Shown: positions 1 through 13,700 of the stretch, piece by piece
Layout: every line of letters begins with the position of its first letter
Position numbering within the stretch: the stretch's first letter is position 1
DNA from: Bugula neritina
Taxonomy: Eukaryota; Bryozoa; Gymnolaemata; Cheilostomatida; Bugulidae
Reading direction: 5' to 3'
Length of the DNA: 64,000 bases
NCBI GenBank assembly: GCA_964035545.1
Contig: OZ037771.1
Span: forward strand, 15,481,289-15,545,288
Notes under the pieces: model-generated
The model's input: the letters and a program-made list of their open reading frames with translations, nothing else
Database searches by the model: none
What the model was told of the DNA's origin: nothing
Translations under genes and position numbers: made by a program

Positions 1-1937
1 TGTAATTTGTAAGTGTTGTGAAGTGAGCCGGAAGGTGGTCGAGCAATTCTTTGCATTGATTCAATGCCAACAGACTTGAGTACAGTTTAACAAGACATGA
101 ATATGAATCTCGGATTACAGGGCTATGATCTCTCATTGTCATCCCATTGACTTGTTAATGATACATTATCAAACATAATGATGTGTAAAGCAAACTTGAC
201 TCATTATCAAAACACAGCATTTGTATGTACTGGAACCCATTTTTAAGTTTTTATTAAACTAAATAAACGGAGGAGACAGAAATTGTATCATTTGTGAAAG
301 CGGAGCATATTCTTATGCATTCATGGGAACGGAGCTACCAATCATTCAACTTATCTTTAACTGCATTAAGAATTTAGGTGCAAGTTTATAAACACATTCT
401 TGTAGCAATTTTAAAATTATTTCTGGCAACTAGGGCATTCTAGCTGATAGGCGATTAGGGAAAAATATGTTTATGAATGGAAACCAGTCCAAAATTTGGC
501 ATTTCATTTTTACTCAAGACCAGTTTGAAACATTATCAAATTATTTTTAGTTAAAACTGGTTTATCATTTATATATTTCTCTCAGTTTTACGCTAAATTT
601 AAAGCAGAAGCTATAAAACTAAAATCAGTTTTGCAAAAGCGAATATAATTTATTTTTTATATCCTGAAAGCATAACTTTTCAATGACTCTTGCATTTATA
701 AATAAAGAACTGAGTTATTAGTGTTGAGCCAAATTAAATTATGTGGATGTATTTAAATGCATTTTAAAATTTTCTAAAAAATTTTCAACATTAACTTATG
801 GATTTGTAGTATCTTTTAACAGAAGTGAAATACTAGTGGAACGCCAACAAGTTGCAACTCATTCAAACTGTGCCTTGTACTTATTAGATTTGCTTTTGTA
901 GAGAAACTAAAACCAATTAAGGCAATTTATACTTGCGCTAGCATGTAATAAAGTGGTAAGAGCTTTTGAATTCAGCTAAATTAAAAAATTAGCAGCTTAC
1001 TATTATAGAAACAGATACAAGTTATCCAGTACAGCTTAAAAAATTTTTTTAGTAACTTGGCTGTTGAGATCAAAAATTTGTTTTGTGTGAGTGTCTTTAT
1101 ACATTTTTGAAAATTGAGGTATAGAAATGTGCTTTAAAATAAAATAATAGCCACTGATGCTCTAAAATCTAAATAAATATTAAGTTCGTTGAATTTAATT
1201 TTCTATAATTGTTGTATACAAAATTAAGTGCCTATGTGTCTAACTCTAACGTTAGATTTTCTAGTATGTGTATTAATTACGGAAATTATAGAATAAACCA
1301 CTTCTTAGTAACCAGCACCTAAATTATTTATCATTTTTTGACATTTGCTATTCTATATAGCCTAAATTTGAATTTTATAAAAATTTATTTAAGATTTAAG
1401 CTAGTGCAAATCAGTGCAGCATTGAAGGAAACATACTGGAATAAGTATAATGAACATAAAACCAAGTTTATAAGAAACTTTTATTCGCTATAAAAGTAGA
1501 AAAACTATATGATTATCAGTATCACGTGCCAACGACATTTGTCCTTTAAAATAAAAATTATAATCTGGTTTCAATTCAACTAGAATTATAAATTATAGCA
1601 CTAACAGTAATACTAGGAACTACATTCACAAAATTAGTTACAGATAACCTTTGCAATTTATATTAAGTTGAGAGTTTCTATAAATTTTCATAATAAATAA
1701 AATATTAAAAATAAACTATATAGAAGATCACGATATGGATATCTAATAGTAATTGAAAATCATATTTATTACCACTTAATAGTTGAATGATTCATCAATT
1801 ACAATCACAACGGAAACAAAATAAAATAGAGAGAACAATAATAAGCCTCCAGACTAATAAATTTATATCATAATTATGTATGAACTAAAACAAAGTATTT
1901 TGACAAAATGAAAATGAATAAAATTTGAGTCCAACTT
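1..1937. other. AT-rich intergenic sequence, no gene seen
   Basis: Low-complexity AT-rich sequence dense in stop codons on both strands. I found no exon with convincing splice sites, no RNA gene and no tandem array here. Confidence 0.6.
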
Positions 1938-2705
1938 TTATTCACTTTGAATACTTACTGGCTCAGAGTCAAGAGCATCATCATTCACGCTGTCTTCGTT
2001 TACAGATGCATTTAATTTTATTGATGAGTAAGTGCATTTGAAATTTTGGAACTGGTGCACTTTACATTTTTCAAATAAGAACAAAATTTTACTAGCTAAG
2101 GCAGATATAGTGACTGCAAAATGGTTACGCACATTCTCAAAAGATAGATAATTGAGATTGTGCGAGTAAAGGTCTGAACTTAGTTGGCAATCATTATCGA
2201 AATGAAAAGGTAGAAGTAGATAACTAACAGTAGAACTAGAAGTCGAAGGAGCTTGGTTACTTGTATTTGTAATCGAGAGTAATGCCAAGTCTGTTTGCAA
2301 ATCTGAGTGATCGCTAATTTGACTAGATATCAGAGTAGGTCTTACACTTGCACTTAGATTTCCAATCTTACTACTAGCAATAGCAGCACTACTAGTATAA
2401 GTATCACTATCAGTTTTGCCCCTAAGCCTAGCAGTATCAATATGAATATGAGTAGGCGTAGCACTAGACCTAGTTGTCACTTTGAGTCGACTAGCTGCAT
2501 CGCTTGTTTGCTCAACAGTACCGCTATAATTACGTGTTACATAAAATAATGAAAATGACGAAGTACCACAAAATAAAATTCTTAGTGCATTCGATGATGA
2601 TAAGGCTCTAGAGCCTTTGCAAAATCTAAAAAATTGTGTAAAACCAAATTGTTTTGACAAACAGGATATCATGATGGTCGTCCAGTGTCTACAAAATATG
2701 CGCAC
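1938..2705 (-). CDS. Doubtful single-exon protein, 255 aa
   Basis: An uninterrupted 255-codon frame in AT-rich sequence where such length is uncommon. I do not recognise the product. The first 60 residues are basic and hydrophobic with few acids, as in a mitochondrial targeting sequence. The middle (about 65-155) is Ser/Thr-rich, and the last 25 residues are acidic (DSVNDDALDSEPVSIQSE). No tandem repeat explains the open frame, unlike most other long frames in this window. It could be a lineage-specific gene, the 3' exon of an unseen gene, or chance. No promoter or clear family signature was found. Confidence 0.3.
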   Translation of the reverse strand: MRIFCRHWTTIMISCLSKQFGFTQFFRFCKGSRALSSSNALRILFCGTSSFSLFYVTRNYSGTVEQTSDAASRLKVTTRSSATPTHIHIDTARLRGKTDSDTYTSSAAIASSKIGNLSASVRPTLISSQISDHSDLQTDLALLSITNTSNQAPSTSSSTVSYLLLPFHFDNDCQLSSDLYSHNLNYLSFENVRNHFAVTISALASKILFLFEKCKVHQFQNFKCTYSSIKLNASVNEDSVNDDALDSEPVSIQSE

Positions 2706-5700
2706 GCGCAGTTATGGCACTGCCTGGTAATCTTAGGCCTACGATAACAATACTGGGAAACGTAGTATTGAAACATAAGCTATAATGCACTCAGCTTTCA
2801 TCGTGCGAGCAGCCAACGCTCTAGTCGTCACTGTCCAGAGGTTTATGAGCAATAGGTAGGCATAGGTGTTTGAGACAGCTATATTATTTCTACTTCGTAT
2901 TACACACTGGTCGAATACATATAATTTCTTCAGGTCATCTTTGAAAATATTTCACTCAAATGCAAGATTTGGTTTTTGGGTAAACTGTATTTTACACACG
3001 AGTTTTATCTTTCAGAAGCCTATTGGTGTTTATCATTATAATATATCGACCGATTTTCATTGTTTGTAGTGTCGCCGCGTTAAATGTCAGCCTTTCTTGG
3101 ATATACAAAGTGAAGGAACTTATCCAAATCTCTACTCTCGTTTTCAAAGCATGGGATGTGTCATTGTTGATTATTAAAGTTCATCTTGGCTCTGGATTAT
3201 TATATCGAATAGGATTACAAATACATAATAAAGACTAGTGGATAATTAAAGTACTATATTGCACCTGGTAAGTGTAGCTTCTCCTATTAATTGCTGCGTT
3301 AGTTTGAACATGTTCTCCTGTACGCCAATTCCCTGCTACTAACCCACCAACTCTAGGAGTGGAAACATACATTAATAATCTCTAACAGGATTAGCTTGAC
3401 TAGTATAGCTGGTTTTATTTTACGAACCTGGACTAAAAACTAACATAAGCTATTTCTGGTCAGCCCTCACTAGGACGTATATTTAATTTCTAGGTGACTG
3501 AGAGATTTACTTGTACTGACAGTCTGAGTGAGTTAGGTCTACCTGGATGACAGCCACACTAGGGCAATGTTTGTACTCATTTGACAAGCTGACTGCAGTC
3601 CTGTGCATTTATTTCAGACCAACTAACCTTTTCATCTTTAATTAGTAGGTAGTAAACATGTAGGGTACAATTACACTGACACTAAAAGAAAGCTGTCTGT
3701 AATTTTTGGTGTATATAATATTATAGTGTGTTATGTATGGATCTGTCGTAAACACAGGGTAAATGTGATATGTACAAGTGAATACCAGCTAACCATCAGG
3801 GATTATAGTAAAGGGTATGTTAGTTTAAACTAGTGTATCTACAACTCTGTATCGGTAGATAGAACAGTTTGTTACTGAGTATGCAGGGGAATTTAGAACT
3901 TAGCAATGTGCTGACAGATTTCAATAGCCCCAATTCTATCAATTGCAATTAAATATAAGTTTGAAATGAAAATGATAATTGTCATTGACAAATGCTTTTT
4001 ATCCAGCAAAGTATTTGAAATTTGTCCCTAAAACTGGCTTAGAATGATAGAATTGATGTAAACAGTGGTTTGAAGTTGAGCAGGTAATATTGAAATATTT
4101 ATACTATGCAGCTATGTCATCACGTTATGCAACATCTCTCAGTATAATAGTCCGCCTGAATTTGTCGGGCAAGTTTGAACACACGGTGCCAGCGTTAATA
4201 TGCTAAGGAGTTTACTAGCTGTAGTTAGTTGGTCGCAGTTGGTCGCAGTTGGTGAGATGACAATGTGATTAATAACCATGCTGGAAGTTAGCTGGAGAGT
4301 GCATTCCAGACAGTGTTAGTTTCACCATTGATTAGCTCGGTTCACCAGCCTTCTAACTGCTCTGGCTACGCAGTTTTGGTCTCACTATACTAGTCAATAC
4401 TAGTGGAGAGTCTTAGAGCTAGAGACGCTAGCTTCTGCCATTATAATAAATTAATTCCGTCTCAGCATTCCATGAGCTTGGCATCTGGCCTTGCAACACT
4501 ATAACTTGTTTAGCTGTATAACCAAATATCATAAAATGCCAAATAAGATTAGATAATAATTAGTACATGCAAATGTTTTTCAATTGTATACATCTAAACC
4601 TTCGGTTTTAATGGAGTTATAGAAATTTGAACTTCTCCGGTTTACATACAATGATATAAGCTGATTAAGTACAACGAAGCAGCAACGTATATAAAGGTAA
4701 TGACTGCTTGTGTAGCGTTCCCTACCTGGTAATTAATACTGGACATGACATAACATGCGTATTGTTGCCCAAATCTATCAAAACAACATGGCAATTTAAA
4801 CCGCTGCCATTATTAAATGTTGTTTGTATTTGTTTCTCGTCTTTAAACTCCCAACAATTGCCAGGTAACTTAGCACGGTTGGTGCTGCCACAAGGTCCCG
4901 AACTTACCCTCATGTTTGGCACTACATTCTAACAATTGCATGAAGATAACCATCTGCATATTCCACTTTACGTCACAAGCCTGCTGTTTTGTCGGAACAC
5001 CTTGCAGAAGAATCGTTATCACCTCCGTACATCACAATCTGCCACACCTTGCAAAGGCATCTCTCTTAACATCAGCGTAGTACGTGAAAAGGATGCTGCC
5101 TAAGCATTCTTGTATGTTAGGATCTAGTGCTACTACACAGCCCCCCTCTAACCTTACACATACTACCTGCAGTTCTTAGTCTACAGTTGATGTTATCTAA
5201 CAACAAAGCTACAAGTTATAACAAGTAGATATATTTTGCCATCTCCACCCCTTGGCAGCCTTTTACACCCCCTGGCAGTCTTCTACGCCCCCTGGCAGCC
5301 TTCTACACCCTTGGCAGCTGAGTCATCTGCTAGCAAGCTGACTCAACTATTGTTTTGATCATGCTGACACAGCAACTGCAATCAAACAGTGCATACAAAT
5401 TTTCTGGGGAAAATATTACTCATAAGGTTGTTGCAAACAATTTGAAAGTTTCCAATGATTAGTCAATAAGCAGAAATAAAACTGCTGCACACCCTAAAGG
5501 CCTGTTCCCTTCAATCTATAAATAGCATGACTAGAGGCAGCAGTAGAGCCAGCAGCAGTAGTCATGAATGAACTAGAAGCAATTGAACAGGTAAAGGGTT
5601 GGCACCTCTAAGAAGAGCGTTGACCGCAAATTAAGAGCTAGCATCACTTGCTTGCAGTGAGTACTGTCTAATGAACCATATATATAGAGTATAGAGAGGG

Positions 5701-7480
5701 TATAGAGAGGGTATAGAGAGGAGATAGGGTGTATGACAGGTAGAGCAAGTGCTCACAAGTGCTAGGTGTGTGTGTGACATCTACTTCCTCTGACCACACA
5801 AGTTACAACTAATGAGTTATACTTGACTCAAGTGATATACAGTAGCTCTTGTCTCTGCAGACCAAAGGTAGACTTGTACATTACTGTGTCTAGACATTCA
5901 CAGTACAACAAAGTATGTTTTGTAAATTTTTAGTATTTTTCCTCTCTTGTCTTTTCCTCATTTCATAACACGTAGCTAAGTTATCTGATTATCAGTTGAA
6001 GATAAATAGAATAACTCAAATGTTACTTATTGTTAATTATTATGTCCATTTGTGTTCATGTTTTACTTTTTACCAAGTGACTTACTCAGTGTAGATGAAT
6101 ACACTTACCTTTATTTACTTCTAGCTACCCTCTCCACATGTTTACTGGTTACTTACCTTTATTTACTTCTAGTAGTAACGTAATATTAATGTGTCCTGTG
6201 CAGCATTAACAAGGCAATAGCTTGGCAAAACACCAAACTGTGTGGTGAGGGATTATTGAAGCTATATAGTGGTAAAGGGAGTAGCATCAATGGCTGCAAG
6301 GCTACTCCATAAACATATAAACAAATGTTTACAATTTATGGTGGATATAGTATAAAGTAGATACAGTGTAAGGTAGATACAGTGTAAAGTAGATACAGTG
6401 TAAGGTAGACAGTAGATACGGTGTGAGGTAGATATACAGTATAAGGTAGCTTCACTAGACCATTGCCACTTGCTGTTTGTATACTTGGTTTTGTGATCCC
6501 ATCAAATGTTTAATAATCTGAGAAAGTTTCTGCTAAATTGCATGTGGTAGTTTCTTGCAATCAGTGTAGCCCACAGTTCTGTAGGAACTTAGGAGAGCAG
6601 TTCGGGTGCTATAGCAGAGCTCCGCTGTGAGTGTACTTTCCGCACTGTGAAAACTGCCTGTTGTTTAGCATATTTGAAATAGTTTGTATTTAATGTTGTG
6701 TGAAAATGTGTTGTGATTTTGCCTGCGCCTTGTGTGCAGTCATTATTTGAACATTCCTTAAGACAATGCTGTTGGCCCACAATTTAGGTGATGAAAGGTG
6801 CTGATCCTGCATTATGCTGTCTGTTATAATAGTTACATACACCATGTGGGTTCAGGTTCATATGTTGTATTGTACTACTTCTAGTAGGGTGTCGTATGAC
6901 CAGTAAACATGATCCAGCTGCCTTGGCAGCACTATACTAATATCAACACTGTTTTCATTTACTATTTTGAGCTACATTTTATGCTTGTTTTTATTCAGTT
7001 TAAATTAATATCTGCACATGAGATTCTCTATCTTATGATGACTTTCTGACTAGAATGTAGTTTGAACTCTACTAGAACTATCTTTAAACCGGCTGGAGGT
7101 GCTTGCCCCGCTGCTGCTGTTACTGCTGCTGCTACTGCTGCTGCCCTTTCACTCCTTTAGTTTGCCAGTTCAACTATGCACCTCAACTAATTAGTAAATT
7201 AGTGTATAAATTGTAAATTAAAGTGTTACTAGTAATTTAGGCCTGTTTGCATGGCTGTGTATACAAACACTTGAGTGTTCCCATGTAGCCTGTTATAGTA
7301 GTAGTGTATAATTTGTCAATACTATAAAACACCTGTTTTTGATGCTCCCAGTACAAAGAAGGCTTTCTATTTTTACATAAACAATTGTTACAGCTCTCAC
7401 ATGGCATGACAATGCATACATTCACTAATAGACACAACAAATTCCTCCCTTACTATGTACCCTGCTTTCACTTGAGGCAC
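2706..7480. other. Intergenic, no recognisable gene
   Basis: Only short unrelated frames are present. Small imperfect repeats occur near 5230-5310 (a unit with CCCCTGGCAGCCTTCTAC), 5685-5730 (GGGTATAGAGA) and 6345-6440 (GTAGATACAGTGTAAG). A run of CTGCTGCTGTTACTGCTGC-type trinucleotides lies near 7112-7145. No coding exon or RNA gene could be supported. Confidence 0.5.
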
Positions 7481-7488
7481 GAGTCTCG

Positions 7489-7745
7489 CACACTTGCCCT
7501 TCTATACTCACTTGCCCTTCTATACTCACTTGTCCTTCTAGACTCACTTGCCCTTCTAGACTCACTTGTCCTTCTATACTCACTTGCCCTTCTAGACTCA
7601 CTTGCCCTTCTATACTCACTTGCCCTTCTATACTCACTTGCCCTTCTAGACTCACTTGCCCTTCTATACTCACTTGCCCTTCTATACTCAGCTGCCCTTC
7701 TATACTCACTTGCCCTTCTAGACTCACTTGTCCTTCTAGACTCAG
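7489..7745. repeat. 18-bp minisatellite
   Basis: About 14 copies of TTGCCCTTCTATACTCAC, with TATA/TAGA and GCC/TCC variants. The unit is a multiple of three and stop-free, so it opens long artificial frames on both strands (six-residue repeats such as LALLYS and EGQVSI). I do not regard these as proteins. Confidence 0.9.
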
Positions 7746-8154
7746 CTGTGAAAACTGTTATGTTAAGAGCACATGAAAGCAGCTGAAATACAGTTGAGTG
7801 AGAGTTACAGTGTATAGCAATGGCTGGGATATAGCATTGCGTTATACTATATTACAATCAAGTCATCCTACTACTCTACCATCATAATTTACAGATACAA
7901 TCTAAACTCGACTATTGTTTGTTTAAACTTAGCAACAAACTGCAGCTAGCAGTGAACACCAGCAAAGATATGCCAGGAGTTCCATTAACTGGAAAAGTTG
8001 CTGGAAATATTGGTGGAAGTATTTATTGAGAATTATGAGTAAAAAATGAAGCATTTCTCTCAGTGTATTGGGCCAGCGTATATGATTTATGTGTAAATCT
8101 GCTATATCTACTCCCTTATGTTGTGTTACACAGTCACATGGTACTACACATGCA

Positions 8155-8692
8155 TTGTATACTGAATACTGTATATTGTATACTGTATATTGTATACTGT
8201 ATACTGTATACAGTATACTGTATACTGTATATTGTATACTGTATACTGTATATTGTATACTGTATATTGTATACAGTATACTGTATACTGTATACTGTAT
8301 ATTGTATACTGTATATTGTATACTGTATACTGTATATTGTATACTGTATACTGTATACTGTATATTGTATATTGTATATTGTATATTGTATACTGTATAT
8401 TGTATATTGTATATTGTATACTGTATACTGTATACAGTATACTGTATACTGTATACTGTATACTGTATATTGTATATTGTATACTGTATATTGTATATTG
8501 TATATTGTATACTGTATACAGTATACTGTATACTGTATACTGTATACTGTATATTGTATATTGTATATTGTATACTGTATACTGTATATTGTATACTGTA
8601 TACTGTATATTGTATACTGTATACTGTATATTGTATACTGTATATTGTATACTGTATATTGTATATTGTATACTGTATATTGTATACTCAGT
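8155..8692. repeat. 7-bp self-complementary array (TGTATAC/TGTATAT)
   Basis: About 535 bp of alternating TGTATAC and TGTATAT heptamers, with several TGTATACAG variants. GTATAC is its own reverse complement, so the tract can fold into hairpins or a cruciform throughout. All three plus-strand frames stay open (YCILYTV repeats); these are not genes. Confidence 0.92.
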
Positions 8693-9756
8693 TGTTTGTA
8701 TACAGGAGGTTATACAGCTGGGTAGTACAATGCCTCCTATAATTTTATATTAGTTTATGTGTCTTGTAATAGTATGTAATTGCATGAGTACTACCATATA
8801 CTATACTACTCTGTCACATACCATTTTAGATACCATCAACTCTATACCCCTCATTAATTTCACCTGTGAAATGAAATAACCTAGACTCAAGTGTGTGTGT
8901 GGTATATGTACTATATATGTATATACTTTATATAAAAGTCCACCCACAATGCATTTGTCTTTGTACTTCCTTTGCTCTGTACAAACAAGTGGGTTTCATC
9001 CCCAATTAACTTCAAATAGTGCCCAATTTTGATTTATTTGTGGGGAAGGCAAATCTAGAAGTAGCTATTCCCAGTAGTTTGCTCTCGTATGAGTGTATAA
9101 TAGTAACCAAACAAGCTATATCTGCTCGCTGGAAAGGATTGTAATTAAAAATACTCTGTGTAGAAGTAAAGCTGTGAGTAAGGTAAACTTTGTTTGGTAA
9201 CATCTGAGCTCTCGTCTGGTAACAGTTGGATTAATATTTAGTAGCTGGTCATATGCTTACAGATATACTCATTCTATTAGTGTCTCTAAATAGCCTTAGC
9301 GCCAACTTCTTAATTCAGGTAGGAAGCTCAACCTATTCAGTGAGGATGGTCCTACAGGTTAGGATTTTGAGCTACATCTTGTATGAATAGTTTTAAAGAG
9401 TTAACCAATGGCTATGCTGCCAGACATTATCTCTCATCAGCATCATAGGCAGCAGCAGCAGTGTTTATAAATGGTTGGTTCACCCAGGGATTTGTATATC
9501 TGCAACGTTAGACCAGGAATATTACAAAAATATATTTATATTATTATTTAGCCTGTGGTACTAGTAAACTACAAGCCGACACAATAAACTAGTAACTGAG
9601 GGCATTTGTGGACTCAAACTTAATTTCACTTACGCAACACTGACTGTTTATATTTGCTGCCTCTTTAGCAGCACAGCTATCATGTCTGTCTGTCTGTCTT
9701 TTAGAACCTGGATATTTGTATTCTGCATCAATTAGATTACTAGCTTGTCTCTACAT
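8693..9756. other. Intergenic, no gene seen
   Basis: No convincing exon or RNA gene was found. A short TGTC tetranucleotide run lies near 9682-9700. Confidence 0.5.
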
Positions 9757-10252
9757 GTAGTGATACTGAGTAGTGATACTGAGTAGTGATACTGTGTAGT
9801 GATACTGTATACTGAGTAGTGATACTGTGTAGTGATAGTGAGTAGCGATACTGAGTAGTGATACTGTGTAGTGATAGTGAGTAGTGATACTGAGTAGTGA
9901 TACTGTGTAGTGATAGTGAGTAGTGATACTGAGTAGTGATTCTGAGTAATGATACTGAGTAGAGATACTGAGTAGTGATACAGTGTAGAGATACTGAGTA
10001 GTGATACTGTGTAGTGATACTGAGTAGTGATACTGAGTAGTGATACTGAGTAGTGATACTGTATACTGTGTAGTGATACTGAGTAGTGATACTGAGTAGT
10101 GATACTGAGTAGTGATACTGAGTAGTGATACTGAGTAGTGATACTGAGTAGTGATACTGAATGGTGATACTGAGTAGTGATACTGAATGGTGATACTGTG
10201 TAGTGAGTAGTTATACTGTATACTGAGTAGTGATACTGAATGGTGATACTGA
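9757..10252. repeat. 13-bp minisatellite
   Basis: Roughly 38 copies of GAGTAGTGATACT with GTGT, GAAT and inserted GTATACT variants. It lies about 400 bp upstream of the FGF promoter region. Long frames on the minus strand (SVSLLSITTQY type) are by-products of the repeat. Confidence 0.9.
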
Positions 10253-10640
10253 TTACATTCACTAATAGAATGCAGGGGCATACAATTTCTAATAAAGCCT
10301 AAATGTACTTAAAATAATAGTTTAATGTTTAATCTAAAAATAGCTGCTGCTTAGTGAGTTAAAAATATTAGAAAAAGGGTTAACAATCTTAATTAACTGC
10401 AAGTTTTATTTCTGTAGAAAGAAGATTGCTTGTTCTGTGGGGAGAAGAAAAGAGACAGCTAATTAAGGAGATTTTGGTTAATTAAGTGAAAGAGATCAAT
10501 TATCTATAATTATTATTGAAAGGACTATCAACTTGTGCAGAGTGAGCGGCTAATTAGTATTATTGGCTAATAAGCTTTCATTAACTTTAATCAAACCGAA
10601 ACTATTATTCTGGGCTCATTACATTTCAATGAGTGTGAGT

Positions 10641-10648
10641 TATAAATA
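10641..10648 (+). promoter_or_regulatory. Candidate TATA box of the FGF gene
   Basis: TATAAATA lies 137 bp upstream of the proposed FGF start codon. It is followed by GC-richer, stop-poor sequence. If used, transcription would begin near 10670 and give a short 5' leader. This is inferred from motif and position only. Confidence 0.4.
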
Positions 10649-10777
10649 CTGGGCAACCTTCTTGCACCTCTCTACTATCTCCAACTACCTCCACCTCACG
10701 TCATCTTATTTAGCTGCCGGACAACTTTCTTACCTAGCTCGAGGAGCCACACTTCAACGTGGCAGCTACGAACTCTT

Positions 10778-13700
10778 ATGGCGACAGCGACAATACTGGG
10801 AGCTGCACCTACATTAAATTCAGTTGCTGGTGTTCCTCCGGTGCTTGCAGGTGCTCTTACTGACACTTTAACTGCTGAATCTGACACATTTTCCAGCCTG
10901 AGGAAGCGAAGTACACAGATTAAATACTTACACTCTATGACTAAATATACTCTACACGTGTGGCCCAACGGCACCGTCAACGGCTTACAGAACACATCCA
11001 ACAGCACCACCAGAAAGTACGGTGAGTGTCAACTTTGACCGTTCTCTGGGGGAACAGTGGTGTACATGAGAAGGGGATAGTGGTGTACATGAGAGGGGGA
11101 CAGGGGGAAAGTTGTGTACTGACATAATTAACTATGTGTTGCTGTTTACTTTGCTTGTTGCACATTACTGCACCCATACAATTACAAACATGTTAAGGTA
11201 TACAGGCAATTATTTATTAATCAGTTTATTATTCCATAAAAATGCAAATCTTTTAATTCATTGCACTTCATTACAACACCTGAGATCCTGGTATGCAGGA
11301 ATTACCTACAGATTACCTTCTCCCTACCTGATGATGCAATATGGCAGCCTTAATGCAGTGTTACTTCATATAGCCTTAGACCTTTTAGTTCATACAGAAA
11401 AGGTGCTCTAGCAATCCTCAGGTTTCACAGGCTCTGTTGATATAATTTCAGGCCTCCTTTAGTATGTTGGAATATTCAGGATTATGTAAATTAACTTCAG
11501 AAAAATTTTCTCGGAAAATCAATTATTGTTTACTAGTAATACAGTATTACAGTAATACTAGTAATACAGTATTACAGTAATACTAGTATTACTAGTAATA
11601 CTGTTCCTGGTTAGCTACAGCAAATACCCCTAGACTAATATTAGAATATAGGGAATATACACATGTTCATCTGTTCATCTATCAATCTCATCACAAATTA
11701 TTTAGCATAAATATTTGGCTAAATGTAATGTATGCATATTTCACAACAACTGTATAGCATTGACAGTGACATGACCCCCTAGCACCCCTTCTAATCCCAC
11801 TGAATATCAAATACATTTACTAAGTAATTGTTCATGAATTCAATGTTCTATTTTCTTATTAAAGAAAACATAACAATTGAAATATATTTTAAAAATTAAT
11901 TCTAGCAAAAATGCAAAATGATGAGAGAGAATTTGGTGGAACACTTAAGTAATTGATTACATTGTGTTCATAACAAACGATGTAAATATCAAGTGGATCC
12001 ATCAATAGTATGAAGTGTCCAAACGCAGTGATTTCTGTGTATTTAGCTTGGGTTAAAACAATTGACACACTAGTGATGAGATTGTACAATGAGTGAGCGG
12101 ATTAAGAGACAAGTGGTGTTATTGATTTCCAGTTTACCCTTTCACTCTTATCTCATTGTACAATGAACTGGCAGAAATCTCTGCTAATCAACCCAATACA
12201 ATGCTGGATATTTCTTAATTATCATTCCTGCATTTTCTCTTGTCCTCCTTACATGCTAAATAATAGACTTGGCTCAATTAAATTTATGCCTATTCACTAT
12301 TAAATTGTCCTAATTATTATTAATAATCTATCGAGTCTGCCAACACTTAATTAACCTAATGATAATTAAAATTCTTTGTCACTAATGATTTTGTATTGTA
12401 TTGTGCTTATTGTATTCTTTATACTATATCTTGTATATGGTGTGTTATGTATTGTATACTATATCTTGTATATGTAGATCTCATAATATATTGTAGATTA
12501 TATATCTTGTATATTGTATATTATATGTTGTATATTGTAGATTATATAATATATTATTCTATCTGGCATATTGCGTAGTATATTTTGTATATTACATCTT
12601 GCATATATATTGTATATGATAGCTTGTGTATTGTATATTGTGGATTATACATTATGTATGATATGTTACATATTGTGTATTATATTTTGCATTTTATATA
12701 TTGTGTATTATATATTGTGTATTATACATTGTATATTATATACTGTGTATTATATATTGTGTATTATTTCAACTTACTTAGTTGAGAAGCATTAAAATAC
12801 CATGAAAATGAATTTATGTGTAACTGTTTTTATTCTGCAGCAATGTTAGAGTTTATAACAACATTCTTTGCTATAAACTTCCTAAATACTCAAGACCCAA
12901 GGGTGGAGATCAGGGGAGTTGAGAGCAAGATGTGGTTATGCATGAACAGCAAGGGAGACTTGTACGGCAGTGTGAGTTATTACTACTATTTACATTCCAA
13001 ACAACTTTCCTGCAAATTGGATTGAATTTTATTTTTCGTTATAAAGAATTTCTTGTTATATTAACACCGCCCTCAAAATTCGAAACCTCAGTAAGCCACG
13101 TGCCATTTGATGAATATAATTCAACCTGAGATAGATGAATGAATGGAATTTTAATTTGGTTTAAACTCAACAATGATAATATATTACGGCAAGATATGTT
13201 TAAGTGATGGAATATATTTTTACTATTGAAATTAGAACTTATTACGGAATAAGTAAGTAAAAGGTGTTGTGTGTGTTTAGAAAACAATGAATTTAAAAAA
13301 TACAGACTATCAATCAGTTGCTGTCAGTTGGTACTACCAACTGATCAGTGAGTACTATCAACTGACAATGAGTACTACCAACTGACAGTTAGTACTACAA
13401 ACTGACAGTGAGTACTACCAACTGACAGTGAGTACTACCAACTGACAGTGAGTACTACCAACTGACAGTTGGTACTACCAACTGACAGTGAGTACTATCA
13501 ACTGACAATGAGTACTACCAACTGACAAGGAGTTAATGTTCACTTAGTTGAAATTGGTAGGGGGTCTCTCAGTTCTGTATTCCACTACTTGTAATTTATT
13601 CATTTTGAGTCTAGTAAACAGTGTATGTTGGATTCCAACTCAGTTAACTAATTCAATTATTTTCAAATGTTTGAAACACAAAGCTGGAGATAAAGTAGAA

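Noticed and set aside
7385-7786. Long frames on both strands with 6-residue repeats
   Set aside because: Produced by an 18-bp stop-free tandem unit; both strands and several frames are equally open.
8063-8753. Three overlapping plus-strand frames (YCILYTV repeats)
   Set aside because: All three frames are open because the heptamer array lacks stops; no protein character.
9732-10281. Two minus-strand frames of 176 codons
   Set aside because: 13-bp array artefact.
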